From Elusimicrobiota bacterium (lineage in GTDB: Bacteria; Elusimicrobiota; Elusimicrobia; 2-01-FULL-59-12; JACPXA01): DNA of 11,573 nucleotides. The translations under genes and the position numbers were made by a program. The notes under the pieces are model-generated. The model made no database searches, was not told where the DNA came from, and was given only the letters and a program-made list of their open reading frames with translations. Location: positions 1 through 11,573 of the forward strand of contig JACPXA010000120.1 in assembly GCA_016196785.1 (NCBI GenBank), written 5' to 3'. How positions within the stretch are numbered: position 1 is the first letter of the stretch; every line of letters begins with the position of its first letter. This document shows, one piece after another, positions 1 through 6,594 of the stretch.

Positions 1-1915
1 CCTGGCCGATCGGCGCGTAGATTCCGCCGATGAACGTCTGCCGGATCAGGAAATCCAGGGTCTTGGTGCCGATCTCCAGGTACTCGCTGTTGCCCGTCTG
101 CTGATGCCCCAAGAGAAGGGCCTCCGGAAAAACCGCGTTTGAATACGTCAGGTAATTCTCAAACCACGGCCATTCCTCGGCAGACGCGCCGCGATAAAGC
201 GAAACCAGCCGGTCGCAATGACGGATCAGCGCCCCGTTTAAATCATTTCCGCCGACGGGCCTCTTCGCTTTCAAAAGGAGGCAAAGGCCCTTGACATAAA
301 AGGCCGCGGCCCTGGGCGATTCGAACATCTCATGGTTTTCCATTCTCTTCCTGAACAGGGAGAGCGCCTTATCTTTCAGGTTTTCGGGCAGGTGCTCGGC
401 CGCAGCGGCAACCGCCAACGCCCAGAGGGCCCGGCCGTTCGTGTCCTCAAGGTTCTCATTCCGATTCAGCTCGCTGTTGATCGTCCTATCGGATTTCACA
501 TAGTTCCCAAAGAGGCCGTCCCCTCCCAGCGCGTATTCAATGAAGCGCAGATAGATCCCGGCGCGCTTGAGCAGGCTCTCTTGCTTATCCTTATCGCCGC
601 AGCGCAGACAGATAACGATCAGGGCGCGCGCGTTGTCATCCACCGTATAGCCCGACGCGACGTCCGGCAGGGAGAGCCAGGAGAATTGGATGATCCCGAA
701 ATCGTCGGTCAGGCGGAACAGGTGGCTCAGGTTGACGCGGGGGGTTCTTTTGCGCTTGTTGACCTCAGCGAGCTCGCCGGAATATTTGGAAAAAAGCTTC
801 GAATACTCGATCGCGACGTTCTCCCAGGTCATGTTGCGCGTTCTGAAATAGGCGTTCTTCCCCAATTGCTCTCTCCGGAGGGGATCTTTCAAAAGCGCCG
901 TGAGCGCCCCAGCATAAGAGTCCGGGTCCCTGAATTTGACCAGCAGCCCGGATTCCGGCGTGATGATCTCCCTGGCCTGCGCGAAAGGGGTGGAAATGAC
1001 CGGCCTCCCGGATCCCAGCGCGTAGGAGAGCGTCCCTGAAACAGCTTGGTTCGGATTCAGAGAGGTGGAGATGTAGATGTCCGCGGCCTGCAAAAACTGA
1101 AGCAGGCTGCTCAGAGAAGCGTATTCGTTATAAAAGCTCACGTGGGAGGAAAGGCCGAGATCGCGGACCTTTTGGATCAGCGAGTTGCGGTAGCTCTCGC
1201 CTTCTTCTTTCAAGACATTCGGGTGAGTCACGCCCAAAACGATGTACGTCAGGTCCGGATGCGCCTTCACGACCCCGGGCAGTGCCTCGATGACGTATTC
1301 AAGACCTTTCCCACGGCTCAGGAACCCAAAGGTCAACAGGCTGACCTTTCCGGAGAGCCCCAAAGCCGCCTTAGGCTTGGCGCTGGAGCTGTAGGGCACG
1401 GCGTGGATCCCGTGCGGGATCACGGAGATCTTTTTTTCATCGATGCCGTATTCGCGGATCAGTATCTCGCGCGAGAGGTTCGTCATCGCCGTCACGCCGC
1501 TCGCCGTCTCGGCGATCGAACGGACGATGCGGTGGAGCTCGCTGTCCGGCGAGGGGAGGACGGCGTGGAAAGTCACGATGGACGGCTTTTTGAGCGCCCC
1601 CAGAAAGGAAAGGATGTTTGAGCCGTATCCGCCCCCGAAGAGGCCGAACTCATGCTGGACATTGACCAGCTTGACGTCGCCCATCCCATTGATGCTTTCG
1701 GCGGTCCGGAGGTAGTCCCGCTCGGAATGCGGATCGATCTGAAAAAGCACTTTGCGCGGGTAGTGGTAGCGCGAGACGGCATCGGTGTTCACCGCGGCGA
1801 TCCTCGACTCGACGACGGATTCGAGTAGATCATCCATGGCGTCCGTCAGGTCCGCGGTGAAGGTCGCGATGCCGCACTCCCTGGGCGGAAAGCTGGACAA
1901 ATAGACGATCTTCAC
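1..1915 (-). CDS. GT4 glycosyltransferase with C-terminal toroid-like domain (3' end outside window)
   Basis: An open frame of 638 codons runs off the left edge. The start is GTG at 1915-1913, overlapping the stop of the upstream GH130 gene by 4 nt (GTGA), which suggests translational coupling; the next Met is only at residue 27. The N-terminus carries 'FPPRECGIATFTADL' (residues 9-23), typical of a subgroup of GT-B fold family 4 glycosyltransferases. Further matches are VQHEFGLFGGGYG (86-98), PHG (167-169) and the nucleotide-sugar binding region SGTLSYALGSGRPVISTPFA (293-312). From about residue 395 a second, helical part begins with GYTVDDNARALI (422-433), as in six-hairpin (alpha/alpha toroid) glycosidase-like domains that follow this GT subgroup. 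The likely role is transfer of a sugar, plausibly mannose from a nucleotide donor, onto a cytoplasmic acceptor. Donor and acceptor cannot be read from the sequence. The GT4 call is firm, the second-domain role is inferred. Confidence 0.88.
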   Translation of the reverse strand, partial: MKIVYLSSFPPRECGIATFTADLTDAMDDLLESVVESRIAAVNTDAVSRYHYPRKVLFQIDPHSERDYLRTAESINGMGDVKLVNVQHEFGLFGGGYGSNILSFLGALKKPSIVTFHAVLPSPDSELHRIVRSIAETASGVTAMTNLSREILIREYGIDEKKISVIPHGIHAVPYSSSAKPKAALGLSGKVSLLTFGFLSRGKGLEYVIEALPGVVKAHPDLTYIVLGVTHPNVLKEEGESYRNSLIQKVRDLGLSSHVSFYNEYASLSSLLQFLQAADIYISTSLNPNQAVSGTLSYALGSGRPVISTPFAQAREIITPESGLLVKFRDPDSYAGALTALLKDPLRREQLGKNAYFRTRNMTWENVAIEYSKLFSKYSGELAEVNKRKRTPRVNLSHLFRLTDDFGIIQFSWLSLPDVASGYTVDDNARALIVICLRCGDKDKQESLLKRAGIYLRFIEYALGGDGLFGNYVKSDRTINSELNRNENLEDTNGRALWALAVAAAAEHLPENLKDKALSLFRKRMENHEMFESPRAAAFYVKGLCLLLKAKRPVGGNDLNGALIRHCDRLVSLYRGASAEEWPWFENYLTYSNAVFPEALLLGHQQTGNSEYLEIGTKTLDFLIRQTFIGGIYAPIGQ

Positions 1916-2937
1916 GGGTTATCTTTCAATTCGCTAACAAGCTCTTCAAGATCAACGGACTTTGCCGCGATGAGCTTGTCCGCCGCGCCGTAATAGAGAG
2001 TGAGCCTGCCCCCTTTGACCACGGCGCCTGTGGGGAAAACGACGTTGTTGACATCGCCCCGCTTCTCCCACGGTTCGGCCGGGGAAAACAGGGGGGTTTT
2101 CATCCGGCCGATCACCTTCGCGGGATCCGCCAGGTCGAGCAGCGCCGCCGCCGCGTGGTAAATCTTGCCGCCGCGCAAGTCCTCCACGGCGTGATAAATC
2201 AACAGCCACCCGTCCTTCGTCTCAATGGGCGGGCATCCGCCTCCGATGTTCCTGCTTTCAAACCGGTACTTGGGATCGAGCAGCACGTGATCGCCCAGAT
2301 TCCGGAGGTGATCTCTCCAATAATCGTCGGTCAAGTCTTTGAAATCGTCGAGATAGATGACCTGGATCCCCGGAAGCACGCGGTGGACCAGCGCGAATCG
2401 GTTGTTGATTTTTTTTGGGAAGATGAACGCGTCTTTCTCCCACAACAGGATGCCGTCGCCCTCCCTGTCCCTGATGTAGGAATCGAAGAAGAAATACCTC
2501 TCCATCAACTTGGCCTTCGAAAGACTAAAGAGACGGGCCGCTTCGGCATAGGTGATCCGCGGGGAGATGACCCCCCGCTTGGTGAAGCAGATGAGGTCCG
2601 CGCTTGTCGCGTAAGCGAACAGGGCATTTCCCCCGTCGTAAACGGTATAAAACAGATAATAAATACCTTCCAGGAAGACGACCCGCGGGTCCTCGATTCC
2701 CATCTTTTCGTAATCCTGTTCGGGGAAAAGAACCGGCTTGTTCGACCTCTTGACAACCCGGTTGCCGTCTAACTGACAATAGCCGATCGAAGAAACCCTG
2801 TCTCCCCGCCGGACAGCCCTGTAAAACATGTGGGTGACGCCGCCGGCCTCGATGCAGGCGGGATTTAAGACCGCCTGATTATCGAATCTGTTTTCTGAAC
2901 TCTCGAGAATGATGCCTTCGCTTCTGACGTTGACCAT
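1912..2937 (-). CDS. GH130-family beta-mannoside phosphorylase/hydrolase-like protein
   Basis: The 341-residue protein has the motifs of glycoside hydrolase family 130, a five-bladed beta-propeller family of mannoside phosphorylases and some hydrolases. GIEDPR (80-85) holds the presumed catalytic Asp83. Other matches are KDAFIFPKK (168-176), GGGCPPIETKDGWLLIYHAV (232-251) with His249 where phosphate-binding His is found in characterised phosphorylases, VFPTG (300-304) and YYGAADK (315-321). No signal peptide is visible, so it is probably cytoplasmic. AAGGAGG (2947-2941) lies 3 nt before the ATG. The gene overlaps the downstream GT4 gene by 4 nt; a GH130-GT4 pairing suggests making or recycling of a mannose-containing glycan or glycoside. 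Phosphorolysis versus hydrolysis, and the exact substrate, cannot be settled here. Confidence 0.85.
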   Translation of the reverse strand: MVNVRSEGIILESSENRFDNQAVLNPACIEAGGVTHMFYRAVRRGDRVSSIGYCQLDGNRVVKRSNKPVLFPEQDYEKMGIEDPRVVFLEGIYYLFYTVYDGGNALFAYATSADLICFTKRGVISPRITYAEAARLFSLSKAKLMERYFFFDSYIRDREGDGILLWEKDAFIFPKKINNRFALVHRVLPGIQVIYLDDFKDLTDDYWRDHLRNLGDHVLLDPKYRFESRNIGGGCPPIETKDGWLLIYHAVEDLRGGKIYHAAAALLDLADPAKVIGRMKTPLFSPAEPWEKRGDVNNVVFPTGAVVKGGRLTLYYGAADKLIAAKSVDLEELVSELKDNP

Positions 2938-3030
2938 TTGCCTCCTTCACCCTCTGCTCGTTAAATTCCAGAGTGCCACTGTCTCATACATATTGGCAGA
3001 GAGGGTGATACCGAGCCGTAGTTTTGTCAA
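2938..3030 (-). promoter_or_regulatory. Leader of the GH130-GT4 operon
   Basis: The gap upstream of the GH130 gene contains a perfect TTGACA (3030-3025). No good -10 box sits at 16-18 nt; TATCAC (3010-3005) is only 14 nt away, so the promoter is weakly supported. The leader has a possible long-range stem: 3007-2996 (CACCCTCTCTGC) pairs with 2957-2948 (GCAGAGGGTG) with a 2-nt bulge. Its 3' strand abuts the strong AAGGAGG ribosome binding site, so it could affect access to it. Confidence 0.3.
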
Positions 3031-3039
3031 TCGGGCGCA

Positions 3040-3252
3040 TCAAGCAGCCCAAGTCAATTTACGATGATGTTCAGCGCAATCTCGCAAATAAATGTTAATC
3101 AGACTTTGATAAGGAACGCCCACCTTGCCTGCCATGGACTTAAAATAGGCGATAACATCCGATCCCAAGCGAATGGTCACCTGCTTCTTCAGCGCCTTGG
3201 CATATGGGTTCCGTCTTCCCTTGAGTTTTGAAAAACCGTATTCTGCTCTCAT
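3040..3252 (-). CDS. brnA: BrnA-type antitoxin (ribbon-helix-helix)
   Basis: The 70-residue protein begins MRAEYGFSKLKGRRNPYAK and continues with KKQVTIRLGSDVIAYFKSMA (22-41), then VGVPYQSLINIYLRDCA. This is the standard layout of BrnA antitoxins: a short N-terminal toxin-binding stretch, then a ribbon-helix-helix DNA-binding domain whose strand is 'QVTIRL'. BrnA neutralises the ribonuclease BrnT and represses its own operon in characterised systems. The ATG overlaps the stop of the upstream brnT remnant by 4 nt (ATGA), the usual brnT-brnA order. The preceding GGAGGGAGAAAG supplies a ribosome binding site. The antitoxin looks complete while the toxin does not, so it may persist as an orphan repressor or protect against toxins encoded elsewhere. 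Confidence 0.85.
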   Translation of the reverse strand: MRAEYGFSKLKGRRNPYAKALKKQVTIRLGSDVIAYFKSMAGKVGVPYQSLINIYLRDCAEHHRKLTWAA

Positions 3253-3374
3253 CTTTCTCCCTCCTCATAACGCTCAATTTCCTTCCGAGTAGCTCTTCGA
3301 GCCGAAATGATCCGAATAATCGAGTCACTCTCTCGAAAACAGTGGCAAACGGTAAGAACCCTCATCTCTGACAT
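3249..3374 (-). pseudogene. brnT: BrnT toxin remnant, C-terminal half only
   Basis: Too short for usual ORF lists: 41 codons from ATG at 3374. The translation ends IIRIISARRATRKEIERYEE (residues 19-38), which matches the C-terminal strand-helix signature of BrnT (the IRIISAR.ATRKE...YE block). BrnT toxins are about 90 residues, so roughly the N-terminal half is missing, including the part with the conserved early Asp/Glu and Lys/His residues. An in-frame stop lies a short distance upstream of the ATG, and I see no N-terminal brnT sequence in the other frames of the 100 nt before it. I infer an N-terminal deletion leaving a probably inactive toxin upstream of intact brnA. A second possible start is Met4. 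It could still be translated as a small leader that couples to brnA. Confidence 0.7.
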
Positions 3375-3392
3375 TGTATTTACAATGTAAAT
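3371..3392. promoter_or_regulatory. Palindromic candidate operator at the brnT remnant start
   Basis: ACATTGTA-TT-TACAATGT (3371-3388) is a perfect 8-bp inverted repeat with a 2-bp spacer. It overlaps a second perfect one, ATTTACA-A-TGTAAAT (3378-3392). The surrounding DNA is AT-rich and holds -10-like stretches reading leftwards (CATAAT at 3406-3401). The position, over the start of the brnT remnant and just downstream of the putative promoter, fits an autoregulatory site for the ribbon-helix-helix protein BrnA. The binding is inferred, not shown. Confidence 0.5.
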
Positions 3393-3438
3393 ATATCATA
3401 TTATGACTCGCTCAGCACAGAAAATCCGGAATTATTAA

Positions 3439-3546
3439 AGAAAGCAGGGTCCCTGGGCGGACGATCTTCGAACTTTTATGACCCTGCCCGAGGTCAAGGC
3501 CTTGGCCGACCGAATCCCCGCCCTGGCCGCCGAACGGGTAGGCTGA
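3439..3546 (+). other. Short coding-like fragment, unassigned
   Basis: An open stretch of 35 codons lies between two stops, with an ATG at 3478. It reads ...PWADDLRTFMTLPEVKALAD... and has the GC-rich third positions of a coding region, unlike the AT-rich DNA just before it. No ribosome binding site precedes the ATG and I do not recognise the family. It may be the tail of a gene lost from this toxin-antitoxin cluster, or chance. Confidence 0.2.
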
Positions 3547-3561
3547 CCCGCCCTTTTAGCA

Positions 3562-3612
3562 ATTCGGGTCATTCGGGTCACAATCAGCTCATTTTCGGCT
3601 CATTTTGAGCCG
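3562..3612. repeat. Paired 9-bp direct repeats and a 17-bp hairpin
   Basis: ATTCGGGTC occurs twice back to back (3562-3570, 3571-3579). GCTCATTTT follows twice (3587-3595, 3598-3606). The second pair runs into a perfect hairpin CGGCTCA-TTT-TGAGCCG (3596-3612) just downstream of the RelE-type toxin gene. There is no T-run on either side, so it is a poor intrinsic terminator. Imperfect inverted copies of TTAGCnAATT flank the cluster (about 3556-3565 and 3620-3630). It may be a recombination scar or an mRNA-end structure. Confidence 0.4.
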
Positions 3613-3626
3613 ATTCGAGAAATTCG

Positions 3627-3905
3627 CTAATGGAGATGCCCATAAACCGAGCGGCGGTGGTCTACCCCGTACAGGGTGATCGTCTGGGTCCGAAGATCCG
3701 GCCAGAATAAGACGCGATAATCTCCCGCTCGGAATTTATGCAGGCCCTTCAACTCGGAGGGAAGGTATCTCATCGGAGTTCCGATTTGGTCGGGGTGGTC
3801 CGCCAACCAGTCTAAACGTTCGAGGATTCTACGCCTAACGGAAGGATCTAAACGCTTAAAGTCACGCTCAAAAGAAGGGGTGGTCCGAAGCTGGAGCTTG
3901 GCCAC
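3627..3905 (-). CDS. RelE/ParE-superfamily toxin
   Basis: The 92-residue basic protein has the RelE/ParE toxin fold pattern: an N-terminal strand (LQLRTTPSFERDFKRLD), two helices (PSVRRRILERLDWLADHP), then GLHKFRAGDYRVLFWPD (54-70) and ITLYGVDHRRSVY (76-88). Lys57, Arg59, Arg64 and the His83-Arg84-Arg85 group followed by Tyr88 are the kind of C-terminal basic residues used for ribosome-dependent mRNA cleavage in RelE-type toxins. The start is GTG at 3905, only 2 nt after the antitoxin stop, with no clear ribosome binding site of its own, so it probably depends on translation of the antitoxin. The length is normal and no damage is seen. mRNA interferase is more likely than gyrase poison, but the sequence alone does not exclude a ParE activity. 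Confidence 0.85.
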   Translation of the reverse strand: MAKLQLRTTPSFERDFKRLDPSVRRRILERLDWLADHPDQIGTPMRYLPSELKGLHKFRAGDYRVLFWPDLRTQTITLYGVDHRRSVYGHLH

Positions 3906-3907
3906 AA

Positions 3908-4102
3908 TTAGGCAGCCAAGAATTCCTGCAAGGAGCGGGTCTTCTCGGCCCGATGCTCTCGACGGGCCGAACGCATCTTCTTCAGGAATGTCGGATCGTG
4001 AGCTGAGAGAAAGTCCTCCAGCTCGTCGGAAACCGAAACCAGCGTCCGCTCCGTTTCCATAATGCGATGCAACAACCTGACAGGTATTTCAACCGTCTGC
4101 AT
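3908..4102 (-). CDS. Antitoxin partner of the RelE-type toxin
   Basis: A 64-residue protein starts MQTVEIPVRLLHRI at 4102. I prefer this start because GAGG (4114-4111) lies 8 nt before it; the upstream in-frame ATG at 4108 is only 2 nt from that motif. The N-terminus alternates like a DNA-binding strand followed by helices (RIMETERTLVSVSDELEDFL). The basic, charged C-terminal half (KKMRSARREHRAEKTRSLQEF) is what one expects for a flexible toxin-wrapping segment. I do not recognise a specific named antitoxin family, and assignment rests mainly on the adjacent toxin, with a 2-nt gap. A short dyad CACT-ACG-AGTG sits just upstream (about 4113-4123) and could be an operator. Confidence 0.7.
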   Translation of the reverse strand: MQTVEIPVRLLHRIMETERTLVSVSDELEDFLSAHDPTFLKKMRSARREHRAEKTRSLQEFLAA

Positions 4103-4154
4103 TGTCATGACCTCACTACGAGTGTATCACAGATTCCATCGCGTTGGATCACTT

Positions 4155-6527
4155 TTACGCTTGGGTGCCAAACTGGCGTTCGAGGGACTTCTCCCAAAGC
4201 TGAATGTGGATCGGGGCAATGCCGAGGAATCTGCCCAAACCTTTCAAGTCCTCGAAGAACCAGATGGTGTGGATGTCGGCGCCGGTGCTGAGGTAGTATC
4301 CCGCCTGTTTGGCGGCGACCACGTCAAAGAGGTCCCAACCTTTATGCTCGTCAACCTCCTTCTTGACGTTGACGATCTCAAGCGCCTTTAAACCCGCCTG
4401 ATTCAACCATCCCTGAATCTCCTCGACATGAAAATCATGTTCAGCAAAAACAACCAGAGGGAGCTGCTCTCCGGGCACCGGCTTGAAGGTCTTCAGGCTT
4501 TGAAACAACTGCGGGCTCGCCATGTCTGGCGTGATAAAAATTACTTTCTTCGTGGTTAGACCGGGAGCCAGTGGAATGCGCTCTTCCAAACCAGCCGGAG
4601 ATTGGGCAGATTGTTGAGGTTCGAATGCTGGCACGTCGCCAAGACCATATGTCCGAGCCAATTGTGTCATGACGCGGTGGACTGCGCCCAGCGCGAGATC
4701 TCGAGAATAGGTGCGGCGATCTTGACGCTGTCCAAGGTCGGGCACTTTCTCTGGGCCAATGGCGAAGCCCGGCTCCTGGCTTTCACCCCAGTCATGCTTA
4801 TAGAAGAGGGTCGCGGTTAGTTCTCCTGATGGCACGGTCAGATGGTAGTCTTCAATTGGATAATATACCAACCCCCCGGTAGGAATCGGACGCTCCAAAC
4901 GTTTCTGAATCTGGACCAATTCATCGGTTGGCGTAATGTTTGTGTACATCGGCGTGGCGTACTTCCTCCGCACCGGCCCCACTGCCCCTGCTGTTCCGGC
5001 CGGAACCACATCATAAATCTCGTCAGCCATGCGACCGAGCATGACGATACTGTTCGATTTAAAATTATGCTTATGCCATCGGTTGAAGATTGCGTCAGGC
5101 TTCGGAAGCGTCGGATCCCAGATGTGAAACCTGAGCCCACCGCCAGATCGCTGCCAACGAGCGAAGTCTGTTAGGTTCATCTGGAGGAATCCCTGGGGAT
5201 GCATCTTGACCGTCTTACCCCTGCGATGCAAGAGTAGGACTTGCAGAATCAGTAAGCTGGCTAAGTCCTTGAGGTCCTGAGGGGCAACGGGCACGGCGGC
5301 GTATCGATCCGCAGCCCTCTCATGAGATTGCGCATCGATCACCGCCTTATAGCGCTCTTCCAGAGCCCGCGAGATGCACGACTCTTCGCCTTGCTGTTCG
5401 TCTGACCCTTCAGCTTTCGTTGCCGGAACAGTCAGAAACAACAACTCGAGGAGCTCGCGCCACTGGTTGTAGTCACCATCCATAACGATGTCCGCGCCGG
5501 CATCGAGCAGCGCAGCCCGGGCGACAGCGGACTCCGCAATCGCCAGGGAGAGCACACCGGTCGCGCGGGCGGCCCACACTTCCTGGACTGTGTCCCCCAG
5601 CATGGCGATCTGGTGTGATGTAAAGCCGCGGGATGCCATCGCCTGCCGAAGAACTTCCTCCTTAGACAGCTTGTCCGTGCCTGAATCACTCAAACCGTGC
5701 ACATCCTCGGAACGGACATAGACATCGAACCCGTTCCGGCGAAGTTGGAGCTGCTTCACGGACGTGAAATCGTTGGTGGCGATGATGAATGCGACCTTGT
5801 GTCGAGTGAGGCCGCCGAACAATTCCCTGGCGGAGGGGATCAATCGTAAGGTTGAGGCGATCTCCCCCCCTGGCCCTTCCAGCTCACCCCTCGCCTGTTG
5901 AAGATACACCGCAAACATCTCCTCCCGAGATGGGTACGGCGCGGTCCTATCCAACCGATGCTCTCCTACCCACTCGTAGAGAGCATCGAACCGTTGGTTC
6001 CTGTCATCCAGAAGGTTATCGAACGCCCGCACCTGCTCGGGGGACGGTGTCGTCCCTGCGACGTAGAACGGATACAAAACGCGCCGTTCCAGACTGCGCT
6101 GGAAAACTCGGTTCACCTCGAGCGTGCCATCGTAGTCGCTGATCAGGAGCTTCAAATCAAGGCTGATCAGACGCCCGATCGCTTCCGGACTAACGTGGAG
6201 GCGCCCGGGCATCCAATCCGAGGCCGATGTGGAATGTTGATCCTCTTCCGCACCGGCGGCAGGGTGGCTGGATGTAACCTGTAGAGCAGCAACCAGCTCC
6301 GCCTTTGGACCGACAGTTCGAGTCTGAGATGGGGACGGCGTAATCATCTGGGCCAGTTGCTGGAAAGCCTTTGCGGGATCTTTGAGGGCTTCTTCAAGAC
6401 CAGAGAGTTGGGATGGATCTTCCTTCTGTTGGTTCCGAAGGGCAAAAGCAGATTCAGGCAGACCGAGGCTCAGAGATAGGAAAAGGGCCAAAGATCGGCT
6501 ACCAAATTTAAGCATCGATCTGTTCAA
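4155..6527 (-). CDS. Exported HAD phosphatase-like / cupin-like multidomain protein
   Basis: The 790-residue protein starts at TTG (6527), placed 9-10 nt after GGAAGGAC; an ATG at 6515 is the alternative start. Residues 1-29 look like a Sec signal peptide (LALFLSLSLGL, then AFA|LR). A low-complexity linker with SGLEE (42-46) and AGAEE (91-95) follows. Residues 125-350 form a HAD-superfamily domain: nucleophile motif DYDGT (131-135, Asp131 and Asp133), motif II IIATND (Thr251), a motif III Lys near 286, and motif IV MLGDTVQE (Asp312, Glu316). The middle (about 390-625) has LRFHIWDPTLP (465-475), RWHKHNF (483-489) and YHLTVPSGELTATLFYKHDW (561-580), resembling cupin-like proteins with metal-binding His. 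A third separator, AGLEE (645-649), precedes an alpha/beta C-terminal part (658-790) that I cannot assign. Its riboswitch leader suggests control by a cyclic dinucleotide. Substrates are unknown; the HAD call is firm, the cupin call moderate. Confidence 0.8.
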   Translation of the reverse strand: MNRSMLKFGSRSLALFLSLSLGLPESAFALRNQQKEDPSQLSGLEEALKDPAKAFQQLAQMITPSPSQTRTVGPKAELVAALQVTSSHPAAGAEEDQHSTSASDWMPGRLHVSPEAIGRLISLDLKLLISDYDGTLEVNRVFQRSLERRVLYPFYVAGTTPSPEQVRAFDNLLDDRNQRFDALYEWVGEHRLDRTAPYPSREEMFAVYLQQARGELEGPGGEIASTLRLIPSARELFGGLTRHKVAFIIATNDFTSVKQLQLRRNGFDVYVRSEDVHGLSDSGTDKLSKEEVLRQAMASRGFTSHQIAMLGDTVQEVWAARATGVLSLAIAESAVARAALLDAGADIVMDGDYNQWRELLELLFLTVPATKAEGSDEQQGEESCISRALEERYKAVIDAQSHERAADRYAAVPVAPQDLKDLASLLILQVLLLHRRGKTVKMHPQGFLQMNLTDFARWQRSGGGLRFHIWDPTLPKPDAIFNRWHKHNFKSNSIVMLGRMADEIYDVVPAGTAGAVGPVRRKYATPMYTNITPTDELVQIQKRLERPIPTGGLVYYPIEDYHLTVPSGELTATLFYKHDWGESQEPGFAIGPEKVPDLGQRQDRRTYSRDLALGAVHRVMTQLARTYGLGDVPAFEPQQSAQSPAGLEERIPLAPGLTTKKVIFITPDMASPQLFQSLKTFKPVPGEQLPLVVFAEHDFHVEEIQGWLNQAGLKALEIVNVKKEVDEHKGWDLFDVVAAKQAGYYLSTGADIHTIWFFEDLKGLGRFLGIAPIHIQLWEKSLERQFGTQA

Positions 6528-6536
6528 TTGATTTTT

Positions 6537-6546
6537 GTCCTTCCAC
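6537..6546 (-). promoter_or_regulatory. Ribosome binding site complementary to the riboswitch P2 arm
   Basis: In the transcript GTGGAAGGAC (6546-6537) supplies the AAGGA ribosome binding site about 10 nt before the TTG start of the 790-residue gene. It is a perfect 10-nt complement of GTCCTTCCAC in the riboswitch P2 arm (6611-6602), so that arm could mask it when the aptamer is not folded. The spacing also supports the TTG start over the ATG 12 nt further on. Confidence 0.55.
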
Positions 6547-6555
6547 AGAAGTGAA

Positions 6556-6594
6556 ACGGCCGGATCGCCGTCTTCCCTTCGGCAACCCGGCCGT
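6556..6594 (-). terminator. Riboswitch-controlled intrinsic terminator
   Basis: In the transcript, 6594-6580 (ACGGCCGGGTTGCCG) can pair along its full length with 6570-6556 (CGGCGATCCGGCCGT). That gives 15 bp including two G-U pairs around a 9-nt loop, followed by UUUCACUUCU. Its 5' strand contains GGGTTGCC, which the aptamer needs to close P1. Terminator and ligand-bound aptamer are therefore mutually exclusive, which predicts an ON switch. The U-tract is interrupted, so termination may be partial. Confidence 0.6.

Noticed and set aside
332..1715. Long plus-strand open frames over the left part of the window
   Set aside because: They are antisense to the continuous glycosyltransferase frame on the minus strand, which has clear family motifs; the plus frames have none and arise from GC-rich codon bias.
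2155..2772. 205-codon plus-strand open frame
   Set aside because: Antisense to the GH130 gene, no recognisable motif and no ribosome binding site.
3140..3328. 62-codon minus-strand frame overlapping brnA
   Set aside because: It is in a different frame from both brnA and the brnT remnant; its sequence matches neither family.
3596..3612. Intrinsic terminator of the RelE-type operon
   Set aside because: The stem is perfect but no T-run follows on either strand.
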